Assembly: GCF_008271365.1 (NCBI RefSeq)
Contig: NZ_CP043430.1
Coordinates: 1,054,001 to 1,118,000 of the forward strand
DNA: 64,000 nucleotides
Source of the DNA: Microbacterium sp. 1S1
Lineage (GTDB): Bacteria > Actinomycetota > Actinomycetes > Actinomycetales > Microbacteriaceae
Direction: 5' to 3'
Shown in pieces: positions 60,701 to 64,000 of the stretch. How positions within the stretch are numbered: position 1 is the stretch's first letter; every line of letters starts with the position of its first letter. The notes beneath the pieces were generated by a model. It was given only the letters and a program-made list of their open reading frames with translations. It was not told where the DNA came from and searched no databases. The position numbers were made by a program, and so were the translations under genes.

Positions 60701-62203
60701 TCAGCGCAGGGTGAGGCCGATCTCGAAGGAGCGACGCCAGGGCAGGACGAGCTCCTCGATCCGCACGTCATCGGCAGGCAGCATCGACTCCAAGAGGGCT
60801 GTCAGCTCCGCCTGGATGACGCGCTCGGCCGTCGCGACCTGTGCGTCGTCGGCCATCGGGTAGACGTCCGGGAAGAGGGACGGCCCCGCATCCGTGCGGA
60901 CGACAGCCTGGTACGCGAAATCGTCGAGCAGGCGGGTGAGCAGAGCGATCCGTGCGGCGCGCTCGTCGAAGGAGCCCGCGGCACGACCGACGACCCCGGC
61001 GGCCGCGACCGCGACCACGCTGCCCAATGTGTTCCCCGCCGTGTTCCAGCCGCCGAACGCCTCCAGCCGCCCGAGCAGCCCGGCCTCGGCGAGCGCCCGG
61101 ACGAGCGCTTCGTCCGCGCCGTTCGGGTACCGCACGTCGGCGAGCGCCACGTGCTCCCCGGCGTCGAGGCGAGCTTGCACCAGGGCCACCGTCCCCGCGA
61201 CGGCCTCCGCATCCACGGCCTGGGGCCGTCCGCGGAACATGTCGTGCCGGTCGGGATCGGGGGCGTGCAGCACGAGCGTGACATCGCCCCCTGCGGCGAC
61301 CTCGACCGCTCCGGCCGCCCGGATCTGACGGCTCGCGGAGGCGGCGAGCGACATGTTCTCGTACGGCGGGATGCGCTCCATTCCGGCCGCGTCCGCGCAG
61401 GCGACCGAGAACGAGGCGGTCACCCCGGCGTTCGCGGCCAGAGCCCGGGCGACCAGCGCCGCGCCCACTTCGTCGGCCCCGGGGTACATCAGCACTCGGC
61501 GCCCCGACGGCAGCATCCGCATCCAGTGACGGAGCCACACCTGTTCCGCACTGCCTGCCGCGAACGGCGCGGTGTCGTCCGCGGTGATCGCGAGGAAGTC
61601 CAGCGTCTCGTCCTCCACGAGGCCGAGGGTCGAGAGGTTCACGATGTGATTGCGCAGCCGACGTGACGAGTAGTCCGAGACGACGTCGGCGGGCACCGGG
61701 GTCAGCTCGTCGAGTGGCAGCACCTCCGTCTCGCCGAGCAGCCGGTGCGCGTCGCCGCCGAGAGCGTGGATCTCCTTGCCGTGCTCCGTCCAGTAGGCCG
61801 GCTCCTCGGCGGCGGAGTAGGAGTTGCTCGCCCTGGTCACCAGCGACACCGCCGAGATCGGGAGATCGGGCCGCACCCGCCGCACCTCGCGCAGCACGTC
61901 GAGGCGCGCCAGCACGGTACGCGTCGTGTCGTGGCTCGTCCGGCTCGCGATGAGGCCCCCGTAGAGGAGCATGTCTACCGACACCACCAGGTGGACGGTG
62001 GCCGGGTCCGCGGCGCGCTCCCGCAGCCAGGCACCCAGCGCGTCCGCGTCGCCCGCGGTGCGGTAGGAGGGGAGGATCCCGGCGGGTGGGACGTCGAGCG
62101 TCACACCGGCGACGGCCGCGACATCGCCGGGGAGCTTGACGTTCACCGGCCGGTCGTCGAGAGGGAGCAGCGCGATGCGCGGGCGGAGGGTCGGGTCGGA
62201 CAC
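60701..62203 (-). CDS. DUF4127 family protein
   Basis: A 500-residue protein that begins RIALLPLDDRPVNVKLPGDV, the DUF4127 start, and contains VSVDMLLYGGLIASRTSHDT near residue 93 and SLVTRASNSYS near 143. The family is about this size and its biochemical role is not established. Members often lie beside sugar-transport genes and GntR regulators, as here. It starts at GTG 62203 with AAAGG upstream. It should share regulation with the divergent SBP gene. Confidence 0.82.
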   Translation of the reverse strand: MSDPTLRPRIALLPLDDRPVNVKLPGDVAAVAGVTLDVPPAGILPSYRTAGDADALGAWLRERAADPATVHLVVSVDMLLYGGLIASRTSHDTTRTVLARLDVLREVRRVRPDLPISAVSLVTRASNSYSAAEEPAYWTEHGKEIHALGGDAHRLLGETEVLPLDELTPVPADVVSDYSSRRLRNHIVNLSTLGLVEDETLDFLAITADDTAPFAAGSAEQVWLRHWMRMLPSGRRVLMYPGADEVGAALVARALAANAGVTASFSVACADAAGMERIPPYENMSLAASASRQIRAAGAVEVAAGGDVTLVLHAPDPDRHDMFRGRPQAVDAEAVAGTVALVQARLDAGEHVALADVRYPNGADEALVRALAEAGLLGRLEAFGGWNTAGNTLGSVVAVAAAGVVGRAAGSFDERAARIALLTRLLDDFAYQAVVRTDAGPSLFPDVYPMADDAQVATAERVIQAELTALLESMLPADDVRIEELVLPWRRSFEIGLTLR

Positions 62204-62250
62204 GAGGAGCCTTTCGTCGGTGAAGGGGATCGCAGGTCGGGGGAGGCGGA

Positions 62251-62967
62251 TCAGGGGCGGGCGATGGAGACGAGGTATGAGTAGCGGTCGCCGCGGTACA
62301 CCGACTCGGCGTACTCGATCGGGCGGCTGCGGGCATCGTAGGTCGTCCGCTTGACGAGGAAGGCGGGGGAGAAGGGCGGGGTCTGCAGCGCGGCGGCCTG
62401 CTCCTCGTCGAGCACCACCGCGTGGATCTCCTGGTCGGCGCGCACGGCGGTGATGCCGAACCGGGTGCGCAGGTCGTCGTAGAGCGAGTCGCCGACGATG
62501 CCGTCCTCCAGGCCCGGCACGGCGTCGGCCGCGATCGAGCAGACCTCGAGGCAGATCGGGATGTCGTCGGCTGTCCGGACACGGTGGATCCGCACGACGG
62601 GGGACTGCGGGCTGAGGTTCAGGGCGTAGCCCGCGGTCTGCCCGGCCGCCGCGGTGCCGACGTCGACGGAGAGGGATCCTGGCCGCATGTTCCGCGCGAG
62701 CATGTCCTCCGAGAACGAGGTCAGCTCGAACGCCTTGCTGATCCGCGAGGCGCTCACGAACGTTCCCGCGCCCTGCAGGCGGTAGACGAGGCCGTCGCGT
62801 TCGAGCTCGTCGAGGGCCCGGCGCACCGTCTGCCGGTTCACCTCGAGCGACTCGGCGAGCTCCCGCTCGGTGGGGAGCTTCTCGTGGGGCGCCAGACCCT
62901 GCTCGATGACCTGCTCCAGATGCCGTCGCACGCGTTCGTGCTTCGTGACGCCCTCGATGGCCGACAT
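62251..62967 (-). CDS. GntR family regulator, HutC/UTRA type
   Basis: A 238-residue regulator. The winged helix-turn-helix LPTERELAESLEVNRQTVRR is near residues 34-53, and a UTRA effector domain with SPVVRIHRVRTADDIPICLE is near 122. HutC-type regulators sense sugars, sugar phosphates or amino acids. It precedes the DUF4127 gene by about 47 bp and is divergent from the SBP gene. Two inverted repeats in the divergent gap resemble sites bound by HutC-type regulators such as DasR. Confidence 0.86.
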   Translation of the reverse strand: MSAIEGVTKHERVRRHLEQVIEQGLAPHEKLPTERELAESLEVNRQTVRRALDELERDGLVYRLQGAGTFVSASRISKAFELTSFSEDMLARNMRPGSLSVDVGTAAAGQTAGYALNLSPQSPVVRIHRVRTADDIPICLEVCSIAADAVPGLEDGIVGDSLYDDLRTRFGITAVRADQEIHAVVLDEEQAAALQTPPFSPAFLVKRTTYDARSRPIEYAESVYRGDRYSYLVSIARP

Positions 62968-62981
62968 GTCTTCCCCCTCAT

Positions 62982-62995
62982 TTGGACTAACCCAA
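62982..62995. promoter_or_regulatory. HutC-type operator TTGGACTAACCCAA
   Basis: Arms TTGG and CCAA around a six-base centre lie 15 bp upstream of the GntR start. It is the weaker of two sites in the 128-bp divergent gap. Confidence 0.6.
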
Positions 62996-63045
62996 TCTTG
63001 ACGATCACCCCGGATTGTGTCAATGTCTCCTCTCAGCGGTTCTTA

Positions 63046-63061
63046 ATTGGTCTATTCCAAT
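63046..63061. promoter_or_regulatory. HutC-type operator ATTGGTCTATTCCAAT
   Basis: Arms ATTGG and CCAAT are perfect inverted complements around TCTATT. The TGGTCTA-CCA layout resembles known DasR-type sites (consensus TGGTCTAGACCA). It lies 35 bp before the SBP gene start and probably controls it. It shares TTGG-xCTA-CCAA with the site at 62982. Confidence 0.72.
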
Positions 63062-63095
63062 CCTTTGCACGGTCAACGATGAGCGGAGAATCCCC

Positions 63096-64000
63096 ATGCA
63101 CGTGAAGCACAACATGCGCCGACGCGTCCTGGTCGCCGGGGCGCTGGGTACGGCGACGATCGTCGCCCTGAGCGGCTGCGCCGGCGGCGGCGGTGACGCG
63201 GGCGGCCCCACCGAGATCACCTTCTCCTACCTGTGGGGTGGCGAGGAGGCGAAGGCGTTGGAGGAGATCATCGCCGACTTCAACGCCAGCCAGGACGACA
63301 TCGTCGTCACGGGCGTCTCGAGCCCGGACACTCAGAAGCAGCTCACGTCGATGTCGTCGTCGAACGGCTCTTTCGACATCTCCGACAACTTCGGCAACAC
63401 CGTCGGTGCGTGGGCCTCCAAGGGCATCCTCGCTCCGCTCGACGAGGCGATCGCCGCCGAGGGCATCGATGTCGACGACTTCGTCCCCAGCGCCATGGAG
63501 CAGATGACCTACGACGGGAAGGTCTACTCGCTGCCGATCGCCATCCACAGCTTCCAGCTGCTCTACAACCCGCAGCTGCTCGAAGAGGCCGGCGTCACGC
63601 CGCCGACCACGATGGACGAGCTCGCCGCCGCCATCCCGAAGCTCACCAAGAAGGACGCCTCGGGCCGGATCACGCAGCTCGGTCTCGGGTCCGCGAACGA
63701 CAGCACCACCCTGACGACCCTCGGTTACGCGTTCGGCGGAAGCTGGGACGGCGAGGATGGCCCCACCCCCGCGGAGGACGGAAACCTCGAGGCCCTGCAG
63801 TGGTACCAGGACAACGTGATCGAGCCCGTCGGCGCGGACGCCATGGCGACGTTCGTGTCCGGCCAGGGTGAGTACCTCTCCGCACAGGATCCGTTCTTCA
63901 GCGGCCAGGTCGCCATGATCATCGACGGCGAGTGGCGGTCGGCCAGCGCGGCGAAGATCGCCCCCGACTTCGAGTGGGGCGTGACGGCGATCCCCGCCGC
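63096..64000 (+). CDS. Sugar-type ABC substrate-binding lipoprotein, 3' end outside window
   Basis: The frame runs from ATG 63096 to the window end (about 301 codons). A twin-arginine-like RRRVLVAGALG stretch leads to lipobox LSGC near residue 25-28. The mature part begins EITFSYLWGGEEAKALEEII, the family 1 extracellular solute-binding protein type. Later YSLPIAIHSFQLLYNPQLLE near 145 is the segment usually found in sugar binders. ATG 63114 is another possible start. The importer permeases are expected downstream outside the window. It is divergent from the HutC regulator. Confidence 0.85.
   Translation, partial: MHVKHNMRRRVLVAGALGTATIVALSGCAGGGGDAGGPTEITFSYLWGGEEAKALEEIIADFNASQDDIVVTGVSSPDTQKQLTSMSSSNGSFDISDNFGNTVGAWASKGILAPLDEAIAAEGIDVDDFVPSAMEQMTYDGKVYSLPIAIHSFQLLYNPQLLEEAGVTPPTTMDELAAAIPKLTKKDASGRITQLGLGSANDSTTLTTLGYAFGGSWDGEDGPTPAEDGNLEALQWYQDNVIEPVGADAMATFVSGQGEYLSAQDPFFSGQVAMIIDGEWRSASAAKIAPDFEWGVTAIPA

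Overview
The window is dense, very GC-rich coding DNA with frequent ATGA/GTGA overlaps, GTG and TTG starts, LacI, TetR, WYL and MerR regulators, and many lipoprotein-anchored solute-binding proteins. This fits a free-living high-GC actinobacterium, most probably Microbacteriaceae (Microbacterium-like). That assignment rests on overall character and gene content, not on a marker gene. No rRNA or tRNA gene and no CRISPR array was recognised.

Layout. 1-8.9 kb: a secreted beta-helix protein cut by the left edge, a neutral-ceramidase-like enzyme, a tripartite tricarboxylate transporter (TctCBA) and a divergent CitA/CitB-type two-component system that probably controls it. 8.9-17 kb: a sugar-acid oxidation locus with three short-chain dehydrogenases, an enolase-superfamily dehydratase, a D-2-hydroxyacid dehydrogenase, a fumarylacetoacetate-hydrolase-family enzyme and an SMP-30 lactonase. 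Three of its promoters share a GCTATAGC palindrome. A DNA polymerase IV gene sits inside the locus. 17-23 kb: a Gfo/Idh oxidoreductase and a PhnD-PhnC-PhnE importer coupled to a tyrosine-phosphatase-like enzyme and a TetR regulator. Copies of one palindromic element lie on both sides of that operon.

23-36.8 kb: a DksA-like protein, an MMPL exporter with its TetR regulator, purL with a coupled 47-residue membrane protein, two WYL regulators beside VOC or NmrA-like genes, a BKACE-family gene with an apparent frameshift in a C run, and an array of about 85-bp hairpin repeats. 36.8-44.2 kb: an accessory stretch with locally lower GC. It holds secreted and small membrane proteins, one broken or rearranged member of a secreted family beside an intact relative, a second homopolymer frameshift and an ECF sigma/YCII pair. 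44.2-48.9 kb: two regulator/target pairs with clear operators (MerR/DUF4188 and TetR/MFS) and a membrane-anchored DUF2510 protein.

48.9-64 kb: a SulP transporter, a possible PD-(D/E)XK-type orphan, and an ABC importer operon (solute-binding protein, ATPase, fused permease) that also carries its LacI regulator and a metallophosphoesterase. It continues with a DUF2975/HTH pair, a glycosyltransferase, DUF4127, and a HutC-type GntR regulator divergent from a sugar-binding lipoprotein cut by the right edge. Two gene remnants, from an epimerase and an oxidoreductase, lie in gaps. The overall picture is a scavenging chromosome region: import systems for organic acids, phospho-compounds and sugars, each beside its regulator and processing enzymes.
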